Shown: piece after piece, positions 8,015-16,465 of the stretch
Layout: every line of letters starts with the position of its first letter
Position numbering within the stretch: position 1 is the stretch's first letter
Assembly: GCF_033097365.1 (NCBI RefSeq)
Contig: NZ_AP028461.1
Location: 1,364,001-1,428,000 of the forward strand
DNA length: 64,000 nt
From: Actinoplanes sichuanensis
GTDB lineage: Bacteria; Actinomycetota; Actinomycetes; Mycobacteriales; Micromonosporaceae
Reading direction: 5' to 3'
Notes under the pieces: generated by a model
What the model was told of the DNA's origin: nothing
The model's input: only the letters and a program-made list of their open reading frames with translations
Databases searched by the model: none
Made by a program: the position numbers and the translations under genes

Positions 8015-9457
8015 ATGACGAAGCGTCGACTCGCCGCCGGCCTCGCCCTGATCGCGGTCGCCACGGCGGCACCGGTCCCGAACGCCTCCCCGGCCGTGGC
8101 CGCCGCCGTCATCTGCAACCGCTACTGCGACGGCCGAGACCCGGCACTCGCGCCGACCGAGCGCGTCCCGGTCACCGCGTCCCTGTACGGGCGGACCTTC
8201 CGCCTGCACATCAACGACACCGACGCGATGGGCTGGGCCTCGATCAGCGGCGGAACCACCGGCGACGAGGTGTGGCTGGACCGCTCGATGGACGGCGGCC
8301 GCAGCTGGCCGGACGGCAGCCGCGTCAGCGAGACCCGGGTCCCGGCGGGCGGCACCGGATGGCGTACCGGCATGGTCAACGTCGACGACTGGGCCGGCCG
8401 GGGCGTCGGCGCGCTGCGGGCCTGCGGCAAGGCCGGCGACCGGCCGGAGATCGCCTGCACGGCCTGGGCCCGTACCACCTGGAACGCCGGGAACCGGCGC
8501 ACCGCCGCCTCGACCGCGCTGATGATGCGCTTCGACCGCACCACCGGCCTGTTCGACACCAACGGATGGTGGACCGGCGCCAATGCGCTCACCGCCCTGA
8601 TCGACAGCATCCGGGTCAGTGGCATGCCGAGCTACCGGTACGCGATCAGCGAGACCTACGACCGCAACCTCGACAGCCGTCAGGGTCGATTCCGCAACGA
8701 GTACCTCGACGACACCGGCTGGTGGGGTCTGGCCTGGGTGGCCGCGTACGACCTGACCGGCGAGAGCCGCTACCTGGAGACGGCCCGTGCGGACGCCGAC
8801 CACATGCACACCCACTGGGACACCCGCTGCGGCGGCGGGATCTACTGGCGCACCGACCGCACCGTCAAGAACGCCATCGCCAACAGCCTCTACATCCAGT
8901 TGAACGCCGAACTGTCCCGCCGGATCCCCGGCGACACCGCCTACCGACAGCGGGCCCAGGTCGGCTGGGCGTGGTTCCAGAGCACCGGCATGATCAACGC
9001 AGGGAACCTGGTCAACGACGGTGTCAACCTGAGCACCTGCCGCAACAACGGCGACGTGACGTGGACCTACAACCAGGGCGTGTTGATCAACGCCCTGGTC
9101 CGGTTGAACCAGCTGACCGGCGATTCGGGCGCGCTGGCCACCGCCCGGCGGATCGGTGACGCGCTGACCGCCAGCACCTACCTCAACGCGAACGGGATCA
9201 TGCGCGAACCCAACGAGAGCAACACCTGCGCCGGTGACGGCGTCTCGTTCAAGGGCGCGGCCGTCCGCGGTCTCGGGGTGCTCAACGCGGCCACCGGCGG
9301 TGCCTACACGGCCTACCTGCAACGGCAGGCCGACAGTGTGTACGCCCACAACCGCGACACCCTCGACCAGTACGGCAGCCACTGGGCCGGCCCCTACGTC
9401 GCCACCAACCACAGTTGCCAGCACAGCGTCCTGGACCTGCTCAACGCGGCCCCGTGA
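8015..9457 (+). CDS. GH76 alpha-1,6-mannanase-like glycoside hydrolase
   Basis: 480 residues with an N-terminal signal peptide (K-R-R-L-A-A-G-L-A-L-I ending near A-V-A-A-A). An N-terminal segment of about 110 residues (32-140) holds paired Cys. The rest is an alpha/alpha-barrel of GH76 type. The adjacent Asp pair in Y-L-D-D-T-G-W-W-G-L-A-W (about D232/D233) matches the catalytic Asp pair of GH76 endo-alpha-1,6-mannanases; W-T-Y-N-Q-G-V-L and F-K-G-A-A-V-R-G are further family motifs. The secreted enzyme would attack yeast cell-wall or actinobacterial mannans. ATG 8015 is preferred to the in-frame TTG 7979 because the signal peptide begins there. TTGACG at 7979-7984 could be a -35 box. Confidence 0.88.
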   Translation: MTKRRLAAGLALIAVATAAPVPNASPAVAAAVICNRYCDGRDPALAPTERVPVTASLYGRTFRLHINDTDAMGWASISGGTTGDEVWLDRSMDGGRSWPDGSRVSETRVPAGGTGWRTGMVNVDDWAGRGVGALRACGKAGDRPEIACTAWARTTWNAGNRRTAASTALMMRFDRTTGLFDTNGWWTGANALTALIDSIRVSGMPSYRYAISETYDRNLDSRQGRFRNEYLDDTGWWGLAWVAAYDLTGESRYLETARADADHMHTHWDTRCGGGIYWRTDRTVKNAIANSLYIQLNAELSRRIPGDTAYRQRAQVGWAWFQSTGMINAGNLVNDGVNLSTCRNNGDVTWTYNQGVLINALVRLNQLTGDSGALATARRIGDALTASTYLNANGIMREPNESNTCAGDGVSFKGAAVRGLGVLNAATGGAYTAYLQRQADSVYAHNRDTLDQYGSHWAGPYVATNHSCQHSVLDLLNAAP

Positions 9458-10184
9458 CGGGAGTAGAGGTCAGGTGTCGAAGGCCACGTCTGAGGAACGT
9501 GCGTGGATTGGTGTCCAGGTGGCGGGACCATCCCGGGTCCCGCTCACCACGCAGCCACGCGTACCGGGCCAGCCCGTAGCCGTACATCGGCTCGGTCAGG
9601 TAGCCCAGACGGCTCGTCCGGGTGTAGCCGTAGGCGCCGCCGACGTCGCGGGAGTGTTCGAACGCGGCGTTGGCGGCGAAGATGCCCAGGCCGAAGAAGA
9701 CGGTCAGCAGATCGGTCAGCGGCTCATGATCCGGCCGCCGGCCGGAGATCCGCCCGTCGGCCAGCAGCAGGACGTGACCCAGCTCGTGCGCGATGGTCGC
9801 CACCAGCGCCGTCGGACGGGCCGCCAGGTCGTCACGGATGCCGATGACCGACCGGCCGTCACGCACCCGGTGATGCCCGGCCGCATCCGTCCCGGCCATG
9901 GTGAGAGGCACGTGCGCCGACAACCCGGGATCATCGGCCTCGTCGTGTTCGAGGTCGATGCGGGCGCGGTCGATCCCCATGTGGGCGCAGAGCCGGGCGA
10001 GAACCGACCCGACGTCCTCCCGCGTGCCCCGATACGTGCCGGGAAAGTAGTCGTCGGTCGGCAGGACCACATCGGCGCATAGCCGTTCGGTACCGAACTC
10101 GGCCACCATCCAGTCCAGGGACCGGTCGATCCACTCCTGCTCCTCCGCCCGTACCGGGCACTCCGCCCGCCGCCACCACCGCAT
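9441..10184 (-). CDS. HExxH zinc-metallopeptidase-like protein, unknown family
   Basis: 247 residues from ATG 10184; a further 12 codons upstream are open but not needed. The motif I-A-H-E-L-G-H-V-L-L (H133, E134, H137) is a gluzincin-type zinc-binding and catalytic motif. A third ligand is not certain, though Glu residues follow in E-P-L-T-D-L-L. No signal peptide is visible, so the protein is probably cytoplasmic. Similar genome-encoded proteins are usually annotated as hypothetical. Its end overlaps the convergent GH76 gene by 17 bp. Confidence 0.68.
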   Translation of the reverse strand: MRWWRRAECPVRAEEQEWIDRSLDWMVAEFGTERLCADVVLPTDDYFPGTYRGTREDVGSVLARLCAHMGIDRARIDLEHDEADDPGLSAHVPLTMAGTDAAGHHRVRDGRSVIGIRDDLAARPTALVATIAHELGHVLLLADGRISGRRPDHEPLTDLLTVFFGLGIFAANAAFEHSRDVGGAYGYTRTSRLGYLTEPMYGYGLARYAWLRGERDPGWSRHLDTNPRTFLRRGLRHLTSTPVTGPR

Positions 10185-10291
10185 GCCCGGAGTATGCGGC
10201 GTGCCCGCCACCGTCCACATGGTTGCGTACCGTCCGGCCGCGATGATCGAATGTGCCGGGGCTGCCTTCCGGCGCCGGTCAGGAGGCCGTC

Positions 10292-12391
10292 ATGCCGGCT
10301 GGGCTGGGTCGAACCATTCATGCCTGGCGTCGCATCGTCATCATCGTGTGGCTGGCGGTCGCGGTGGCCGGCGCGGTGTTGGGCGGATCCGTCTACGACC
10401 GCACGCAGTCGATCGACTCCCTGCCCGCGGGCGCACCGGCGGCCGTCGCGCAGGCCCGTCTGGACACGCTGTCACCCGAGGGCGAACGGGTGGTCGCGGT
10501 GATCTCCGGTCGCGACGTCGGCGCCATCGCGCTCGTCCAAAGCGTCAGCCGGATCGCGTACGAGATCCGCGAGATCCCCGGCGTCGCCGAGGTCGAGGAC
10601 TCCTACACCACCGGGACCCGGCAGATCTCCACCGACAACCACAGCTCCCTGATCACGGTGGAGTTGGCGGCGGGCCTGAGTGACGACGAGGCGTTGCGCA
10701 CCGCCGACCGGGTGAGCGCCGCCCTGCGCCGCATCGACGCTCCCGAGATCCTGATCGGTGGCGGGCTGCCGGCCGAGCGCGAGTTCGGGGAGCAGGCCGT
10801 CCGGGACGCCGCCGTCGGTGAATCGGTCGCCCTGATCTGCGTTGCGATCCTGCTGATCCTGCTGCTGGGCGGGCTGGTGGTCGGCCTGCTGCCGTTGGCT
10901 GCCGCGGTCGGCGCGGTCACCGCCACGCTACTGGCACTGACCGGCCTGGCCCGCCTGCTGCCGGTCAGCGACTACACCGTCAACGTGGTGACCCTGCTCG
11001 GCATCGGCCTGGCGGTCGACTACAGCCTGCTGATGATCACCCGGTTCCAGCAGGAGCGGGCCGCCGATCCGCGCGCGCCGACGGCCGAGCTCATCGAGCG
11101 TACGGTGGCCACCGCCGGCCGGGCGGTGCTGGTGTCCGGCTCGGCGGTCGCGGTGGCGCTGGCCGGGTTGTTCGCCTTCGGCGACCCGGTGCTGGCCGCG
11201 ATGGCGCTGGGCGGAGCACTTGTCGTCGTGCTGGCGACGGCGGCCGGGATGACGCTCCTACCCGCGCTGATCGCGGTCGCTCACCGGCGCATCCCGGCGC
11301 ACGGTCGGTTGCGGGGCCCCGGCCTTCTCGTGCGGCTGGCCGGTCTGGCTCAGCGCCGGGCCGGCCCGGTGGCGCTCGCCGTGGTCGCCGGTCTGCTCGC
11401 GCTGGGCACTCCGCTGCTGTTCGTGGAGTTCGGCAACTCCGACGTCCGTGTGCTGCCCGCGACCAGCGAGGCCCGGCAGGCGTATGAGGCGACCCTGGAG
11501 AAGTTCGCCGACCCGCCGAAACAGCCGTTGACCGTCGTGGTCGAGGCGGGTTCCGACCGGCCGGACGTCAAGCAGCTGGTCGACACCATGAAACAGTTGC
11601 CGGGCGTGTCCGACGTGTACGTGCGGCCGGACGTGCCGGCCGGGGTGACCGTCGCCGACGTGGTGCCCGACGGCACGTCGGACGGCCGGCCCGCCCAGCA
11701 GCTGGTGGCCGACCTGCGGGCACTCGACGGGCCCGCCCCGGTGCTGGTGGCCGGTCCCGCGGCGGAGCTGACCGACGCGAAACGCTCGGTGGCCGAGCGC
11801 CTGCCCGTCGCCCTGGCGGTCATCGTGCTGGCCACCGGTGCACTGCTGTTCGCCCTCACCCGCTCGGTGGTCGTGCCGGTCAAGGCGATCGCGATGAACT
11901 TGCTGACGCTGCTGGCGACCATGGGGGTGCTGGTCGCGGTGTTCCAGTGGGGCTGGGGTGCCGGCGTGCTGGGGTTCGAACCGTGGGGTGCCCTCGACCT
12001 GACGACGCCGCTGCTGCTGTTCGTCTTCGCGTTCGGGCTGTCGATGGACTACGAGGTGTTCCTGCTGGCCCGGATCAAAGAGGAATGGGACCGGCGTACG
12101 GCCACCGACGCCGCGGCCAACGACCGTGCCGTACTGGCCGGGGTGACCGCCGCCGGTCCGGTGATCACCACGGCCGCCCTGGCGATCGGCATCGTCTTCC
12201 TCGGCTTCGTCCTCGGCGACCTGGTCGCGGTGAAGGAGATCGGCGTCGGAATGGCCGTGGCGGTTCTGCTGGACGTCACGGTGGTGCGCGGCCTGCTGCT
12301 CCCGGCGACGATGTCCCTGCTCGGCCGCTGGAACTGGTGGCGACCGGGCCTGGCTCCGGCGGCGCGCGTCCCGGAAAGGGCGGACCACTGA
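10292..12391 (+). CDS. MMPL/RND family transporter
   Basis: 699 residues with the MMPL layout: one N-terminal helix, an extracytoplasmic loop of about 150 residues, a block of helices containing the G-I-G-L-A-V-D-Y-S-L-L-M motif (Asp-Tyr proton relay), a second loop, and a second helix block with F-G-L-S-M-D-Y-E-V-F-L. The family exports lipids, siderophores or drugs using the proton gradient. ATG 10292 was chosen for its strong AGGAGG 7 nt upstream, over an in-frame start 39 nt earlier. The stop shares one base with the next gene's ATG (TGATG), so a beta-lactamase-fold hydrolase is translationally coupled. Confidence 0.92.
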   Translation: MPAGLGRTIHAWRRIVIIVWLAVAVAGAVLGGSVYDRTQSIDSLPAGAPAAVAQARLDTLSPEGERVVAVISGRDVGAIALVQSVSRIAYEIREIPGVAEVEDSYTTGTRQISTDNHSSLITVELAAGLSDDEALRTADRVSAALRRIDAPEILIGGGLPAEREFGEQAVRDAAVGESVALICVAILLILLLGGLVVGLLPLAAAVGAVTATLLALTGLARLLPVSDYTVNVVTLLGIGLAVDYSLLMITRFQQERAADPRAPTAELIERTVATAGRAVLVSGSAVAVALAGLFAFGDPVLAAMALGGALVVVLATAAGMTLLPALIAVAHRRIPAHGRLRGPGLLVRLAGLAQRRAGPVALAVVAGLLALGTPLLFVEFGNSDVRVLPATSEARQAYEATLEKFADPPKQPLTVVVEAGSDRPDVKQLVDTMKQLPGVSDVYVRPDVPAGVTVADVVPDGTSDGRPAQQLVADLRALDGPAPVLVAGPAAELTDAKRSVAERLPVALAVIVLATGALLFALTRSVVVPVKAIAMNLLTLLATMGVLVAVFQWGWGAGVLGFEPWGALDLTTPLLLFVFAFGLSMDYEVFLLARIKEEWDRRTATDAAANDRAVLAGVTAAGPVITTAALAIGIVFLGFVLGDLVAVKEIGVGMAVAVLLDVTVVRGLLLPATMSLLGRWNWWRPGLAPAARVPERADH

Positions 12392-13545
12392 TGACTGACA
12401 GACTCGAAGGCGTGGCGAATGGGGCCGGGGTCGTTCGCGGAGCGGTTGCACGCGGTTACGAAGCGGTCGCCACAGCCTTCGCGGAGTTGCCGGCTTCGAA
12501 CCCCGACTACGCCGCGCAGATCGCTGTGTACTCCAGCGGGATCCGGGTTGTCGATCTTTGGTGTGGTGCGGGTATGGACGCGGACTCGCTGCTGCCGATC
12601 GCGTCGTGCACCAAGGGTGCGGCCTACGTCTGCGCCGCTGTTCTGGCACAAGCCGGCGAGTTGGATCTGGACCGGACTGTCGGAACCTACTGGCCCGAGT
12701 TCGTCGCCGAAGGTAAGGCCGACACGACGGTTCGCCAACTTCTGTCTCACCAAGCGGGGCTCGTCGGGTTAGAGGAGGGGTTCCGGCTCGTCGACCTTTA
12801 CGACGACCGACTCTTGGCCGCTCGACTCGCGCTGCAGCGGCCGTACTGGCGGCCGGGCAGCGCACACGGCTACCACGGGTTCACCATCGGCGCTCTGGTC
12901 GGGGAACTGGTGTACCGGATCACCGGCCAGACCTTGCAGGCCTTCTACGACACGCGCATCCGAAGGCCTCGCGGCATCGATCTCTTCGTCGGTCTGCCGG
13001 AGGCGTTGGATCATCGTTTCGTACCGCTGATCACCCCGCCCGCATCAGGTTCCGACGACCGCCTGACCGCTGGAAGCCTGAGAGGCGTCGCCTCTGCCGT
13101 GCCGGTCGCCGATCCGATCCAGGTGCACAACAGTCGCGAGTTCCGGGCGGCCGGGCCGGCCTCATCCGGCGGGACCGCCAGCGCTCGCGGTCTGGCCCTC
13201 CTCTATGCGAGCTGCCTCGACCCGGTCGGCGTGCAGTCACCCGTCATCACGAGGGCGACCGCCGTCGAATGGGCACAGATCCATTCCACCGGTCATGATC
13301 TCGTCATGGGCCGACCCAGCCGGTTCGGTCTGGGCTTCCAGCTACCGGGAGAGGAACGGCCCTACCTTTCCGCGCGCACGTTCGGGCACGACGGTGGAGG
13401 CGGCTGCTGGGGATTCGCCGACCCGCGAACCGGAACAGCGTTCGGATACACCCGTCGCAACGTCGTGTCCGACCGTGACGAGTCCGGCGCATTGGCCCGG
13501 GTCGTGCAGGAGTGCGCTCTCGAGGCTAAGGAGCGTTCTCGATGA
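12391..13545 (+). CDS. Beta-lactamase-fold serine hydrolase (class C/EstB-like)
   Basis: 384 residues without a signal peptide. The S-x-x-K motif is in I-A-S-C-T-K-G (about S72/K75), followed by L-L-S-H-Q-A-G-L, a Y-H-G segment in place of Y-x-N, and a C-terminal G-H-D-G-G-G-G loop. These mark the serine beta-lactamase/carboxylesterase (Pfam Beta-lactamase) family. Cytoplasmic members of this type are usually esterases rather than resistance enzymes. The one-base overlap with the MMPL transporter suggests the two act on the same compound, for example ester hydrolysis next to export. Confidence 0.87.
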   Translation: MTDRLEGVANGAGVVRGAVARGYEAVATAFAELPASNPDYAAQIAVYSSGIRVVDLWCGAGMDADSLLPIASCTKGAAYVCAAVLAQAGELDLDRTVGTYWPEFVAEGKADTTVRQLLSHQAGLVGLEEGFRLVDLYDDRLLAARLALQRPYWRPGSAHGYHGFTIGALVGELVYRITGQTLQAFYDTRIRRPRGIDLFVGLPEALDHRFVPLITPPASGSDDRLTAGSLRGVASAVPVADPIQVHNSREFRAAGPASSGGTASARGLALLYASCLDPVGVQSPVITRATAVEWAQIHSTGHDLVMGRPSRFGLGFQLPGEERPYLSARTFGHDGGGGCWGFADPRTGTAFGYTRRNVVSDRDESGALARVVQECALEAKERSR

Positions 13546-14083
13546 TCAGATCCGCGTTCTCACGGACCTGCTCGGCCGCGTAGAACGCGTCCTCGTGCCG
13601 GGCCCATCGGGCCCAATGCGGGGCATAGGTCTGCCCATCCCGATCCAGGGCGCGCCGCTTACGGATCACCGTGGGGCTGTCGACCCAGATCAACCCGCAG
13701 ATGTACGGGCGGAGCACGCGCCCGCCTGCCCCGACTCCCTCGACGACCAGCCATGCGGCGTCCGGCACCGGATGCTCCTCGGCGTAAGCGCCGGCCGCCC
13801 AGTCCCAGCGCCGCCACACCGCGGGGCGGTCCTCGGCCAGCGGCACCAGCACCCAGTCGTGCAGCGCGGTGACGCCCTGTTGCAGCCCGTCCCATCCGGC
13901 GTACAGATCGTCCATGTGGATCAGCGGCGCTCCGAGCCGGGCCGCCACCGCCCGTGCGAGCGTCGTCTTGCCCGCCCCGGACCGGCCCTCCACCGCCAGC
14001 ACCCGCCGGCTCCCGGCCCGAGCCGGCCGGCCCGCCGCCCACGCCACCACCCGGGCGGCGGCCTCCTCGAACACCTCGTTCAT
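13526..14083 (-). CDS. P-loop NTPase, uridine kinase-like
   Basis: 185 residues from ATG 14083. Walker A is G-R-S-G-A-G-K-T-T near residue 30, then L-I-H-M-D-D-L-Y-A-G-W, as in uridine/phosphoribulokinase-like enzymes where the Asp contacts the substrate, and a hydrophobic Walker-B-like strand (W-L-V-V-E-G-V). Such small actinobacterial kinases are often labelled AAA-family or uridine kinase; the true substrate is unknown. The start overlaps the stop of a 50-codon ORF (ATGA), and the 3' end overlaps the convergent hydrolase by 20 bp. Confidence 0.8.
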   Translation of the reverse strand: MNEVFEEAAARVVAWAAGRPARAGSRRVLAVEGRSGAGKTTLARAVAARLGAPLIHMDDLYAGWDGLQQGVTALHDWVLVPLAEDRPAVWRRWDWAAGAYAEEHPVPDAAWLVVEGVGAGGRVLRPYICGLIWVDSPTVIRKRRALDRDGQTYAPHWARWARHEDAFYAAEQVRENADLIIENAP

Positions 14084-14232
14084 CCGGTGAACACCATTCG
14101 CTCGGCGGTGATCCGCAGAACCACCCGGGTCGCCTCCTGCCGGTCGGTGCCTCGCTCGTACGGGACTCCGGTATACCGCCGGGCCGGCTCGTCCACCAGG
14201 GCGTCGGGTGCCCGGGGCCCTGCCGTCCTCAT
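14080..14232 (-). CDS. Small ORF coupled to the P-loop kinase
   Basis: A 50-codon frame from ATG 14232 whose TGA overlaps the kinase ATG as ATGA. Its codons favour G/C in third position (for example GCC-CTG-GTG-GAC-GAG), unlike the other two frames. The product begins M-R-T-A-G-P-R-A-P-D and ends R-M-V-F-T-G. No domain recognised, and the Shine-Dalgarno is weak. Coupling is the main argument that it is translated. Confidence 0.4.
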   Translation of the reverse strand: MRTAGPRAPDALVDEPARRYTGVPYERGTDRQEATRVVLRITAERMVFTG

Positions 14233-14421
14233 TCTTGCGACGGTCGGTTCGGTGCCGGTTCACCGGTGATCATCGCAGTCCGGGTGACCTGCACCTTGAT
14301 CTTCGGAGGTCCGCGGCGGAAAAGCGCTCGCGGGATCGGGTCGGCGGCGGCGACGTCGACCGTGTCCAACCGGATCGGGGAAAGGTCTTGTTCAAGTTAC
14401 GCGGAGATTAAATACTGTCTA

Positions 14422-14435
14422 TGGGAGCGCTCCCA
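14422..14435. promoter_or_regulatory. CebR-type operator (first copy)
   Basis: The perfect 14-bp palindrome TGGGAGCGCTCCCA is the binding site of CebR, the cellobiose-responsive LacI-family repressor of cellulolytic actinomycetes. It lies 35 bp upstream of the GTG of a GH5 cellulase. A near-identical copy precedes the second GH5 gene. No cebR-like gene is adjacent to either site, so a trans-acting regulator is implied. Confidence 0.85.
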
Positions 14436-14469
14436 GATTGTGATCATGCCCGTCCCCCAGGGAGTTCGA

Positions 14470-16416
14470 GTGAGTGCAAGACGCAAACGCATCGCCTCCG
14501 CCGTCCTCGGGATGGCGCTGGCGGTGACCGGTGGGGCCGTCACGGCCGTGAACGCGGCGCCCGGTGTGTCCGCCGCGGCCGCGCCCGCCACCGACTGGCT
14601 GCACGTCTCCGGTAACAAGATCGTCGATTCGGCCGGCAACCCGGTCTGGCTGACCGGAACCAACTGGTTCGGCTTCAACGCCACGGAACGGGTGTTCCAC
14701 GGGCTCTGGTCAGCCAACATCACCCAGCTCACCGCCTCGATGGCGCAGCGCGGCATCAACCTCGTCCGGGTGCCGATCTCCACCCAGCTGCTGCTCGAAT
14801 GGAAGGCCGGGCAGGCGACCGCCCCCAACGTCAACACCTACGCCAACCCCGAGCTCACCGGCATGAACAGCCTGCAGATCTTCGAATACTGGCTGCAGCT
14901 GTGCGAGCGCAACGGCATCAAGGTGCTGCTCGACGTGCACTCGGCCGAAGCCGACAACTCCGGTCACGTACACCCGGTCTGGTACAAGGGCACGGTCACC
15001 CCGGAGATGTACTACCAGGGCTGGGAGTGGGCGGCCACCCGCTGGAAGAACAACGACACGGTCGTCGCCTTCGACCTCAAGAACGAGCCGCACGGCACCC
15101 CGAACGACACCGTCCGCGCCAAGTGGGACGACTCGACGGACGTCGACAACTGGAAGAACACCGCCGAGACCGCCGCCAAGCGGATCCTCGCGATCAACCC
15201 CGAGGTGCTGATCCTCGTCGAGGGCAACGAGGTCTACCCGCGCGAGGGCGAGACCTGGAACTCCCCGAACACCGACCCCGACCTGTCGCCCAACTACTAC
15301 TACAACTGGTGGGGCGGCAACCTGCGCGGCGCCAAGCAGCATCCGATCAACCTGGGCGCCCACCAGGACCAGCTCGTCTACTCGCCGCACGACTACGGGC
15401 CGCTGGTCTTCAACCAGCCGTGGTTCGACAAGCCGTTCGACAAGGCCAGCCTCACCGACGACGTGTGGCGACCGAACTGGTTCTACCTGCACGAGAACGG
15501 CACCGCCCCGCTGCTGATCGGCGAATGGGGCGGCCGGCTCGGCCAGGACGCCCGCCAGGACAAGTGGATGACCGCGCTGCGTGACCTGATCGTGGAGAAC
15601 CAGCTGCACCAGACGTTCTGGGTGCTCAATCCCAACTCCGGCGACACCGGCGGCCTGCTGCTCGACGACTGGAAGACCTGGGACGAGCAGAAGTACGCGC
15701 TGCTCAAACCGGCCCTGTGGCAGCACGGCGGCAAATTCGTCGGCCTCGACCACCAGGTGCCGCTCGGCGGGGACGGCAGCACCACCGGGATCAGCCTCGG
15801 TCAGCGCTACGGCGACGGCGGGTCGGACGGCGACACGACCGCTCCGGGCGCGCCCGGGCAGCCCACCGCCGGGACGATCACCGCGAACAGTGTGGCCCTG
15901 AGCTGGACCGCGGCCACCGACAACGTCGGCGTGACCGCCTACGACGTGCTCCGCAACGGGACCGTGGTGGCGACCGTGTCGGCCACCTCCTACACCGCCA
16001 CCGGGCTGGCCGCCTCCACGGCGTACATCTTCAGCGTCCGGGCCCGCGACGCGGCCGGGAACGTCGGCGCGGCGTCGGCCGGTCGCAGCGTCACCACCAG
16101 CGCCGGCGGGGGCGGCGGCGACCAGGGCTGCACCGCCACCTACAAGACCACCACCTCCTGGTCCGGTGGTTTCCAGGGCGAGGTGACGGTACGCAACACC
16201 GGCACCGCCGCGGGCAGCGCCTGGACGGTGAACTGGACCTACCCGGCCGGCACCACGATCGGCTCGCTGTGGAACGGCGTGGTCGGCACCCCCGCGGTGA
16301 CCGTCCGCAACGCCGCCCACAACGGCGCCCTGGCGGCCGGAGCGTCCACCACGTTCGGTTTCGTCGGCACCGGCACCGCCACCACCCCGGCCCCGATCAC
16401 CTGCACCCTGTCCTGA
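14470..16416 (+). CDS. Secreted GH5 endoglucanase with FN3 and CBM2
   Basis: 648 residues. Signal peptide about 1-37; GH5 catalytic domain about 40-415 with acid/base Glu in D-L-K-N-E-P-H-G (E206) and nucleophile Glu in L-I-G-E-W-G-G (E352); FN3 linker domain about 459-543; C-terminal cellulose-binding CBM2 about 552-648 bounded by two Cys. It hydrolyses internal beta-1,4-glucan bonds outside the cell. GTG 14470 was chosen because GGGAG lies 6 nt upstream and the Arg/Lys-rich signal peptide begins there; ATG 14446 is an alternative. The CebR palindrome in its promoter predicts induction by cello-oligosaccharides. Confidence 0.94.
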   Translation: MSARRKRIASAVLGMALAVTGGAVTAVNAAPGVSAAAAPATDWLHVSGNKIVDSAGNPVWLTGTNWFGFNATERVFHGLWSANITQLTASMAQRGINLVRVPISTQLLLEWKAGQATAPNVNTYANPELTGMNSLQIFEYWLQLCERNGIKVLLDVHSAEADNSGHVHPVWYKGTVTPEMYYQGWEWAATRWKNNDTVVAFDLKNEPHGTPNDTVRAKWDDSTDVDNWKNTAETAAKRILAINPEVLILVEGNEVYPREGETWNSPNTDPDLSPNYYYNWWGGNLRGAKQHPINLGAHQDQLVYSPHDYGPLVFNQPWFDKPFDKASLTDDVWRPNWFYLHENGTAPLLIGEWGGRLGQDARQDKWMTALRDLIVENQLHQTFWVLNPNSGDTGGLLLDDWKTWDEQKYALLKPALWQHGGKFVGLDHQVPLGGDGSTTGISLGQRYGDGGSDGDTTAPGAPGQPTAGTITANSVALSWTAATDNVGVTAYDVLRNGTVVATVSATSYTATGLAASTAYIFSVRARDAAGNVGAASAGRSVTTSAGGGGGDQGCTATYKTTTSWSGGFQGEVTVRNTGTAAGSAWTVNWTYPAGTTIGSLWNGVVGTPAVTVRNAAHNGALAAGASTTFGFVGTGTATTPAPITCTLS

Positions 16417-16465
16417 GCCGAGAGGCGGTGATCGATGCTTGGTCACCGCCTCTACGCTGACCGCC

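Noticed and set aside
8006..9424. 472-codon frame antisense to the GH76 gene
   Set aside because: A Val/Gly/Ala-rich shadow of a gene with clear catalytic motifs.
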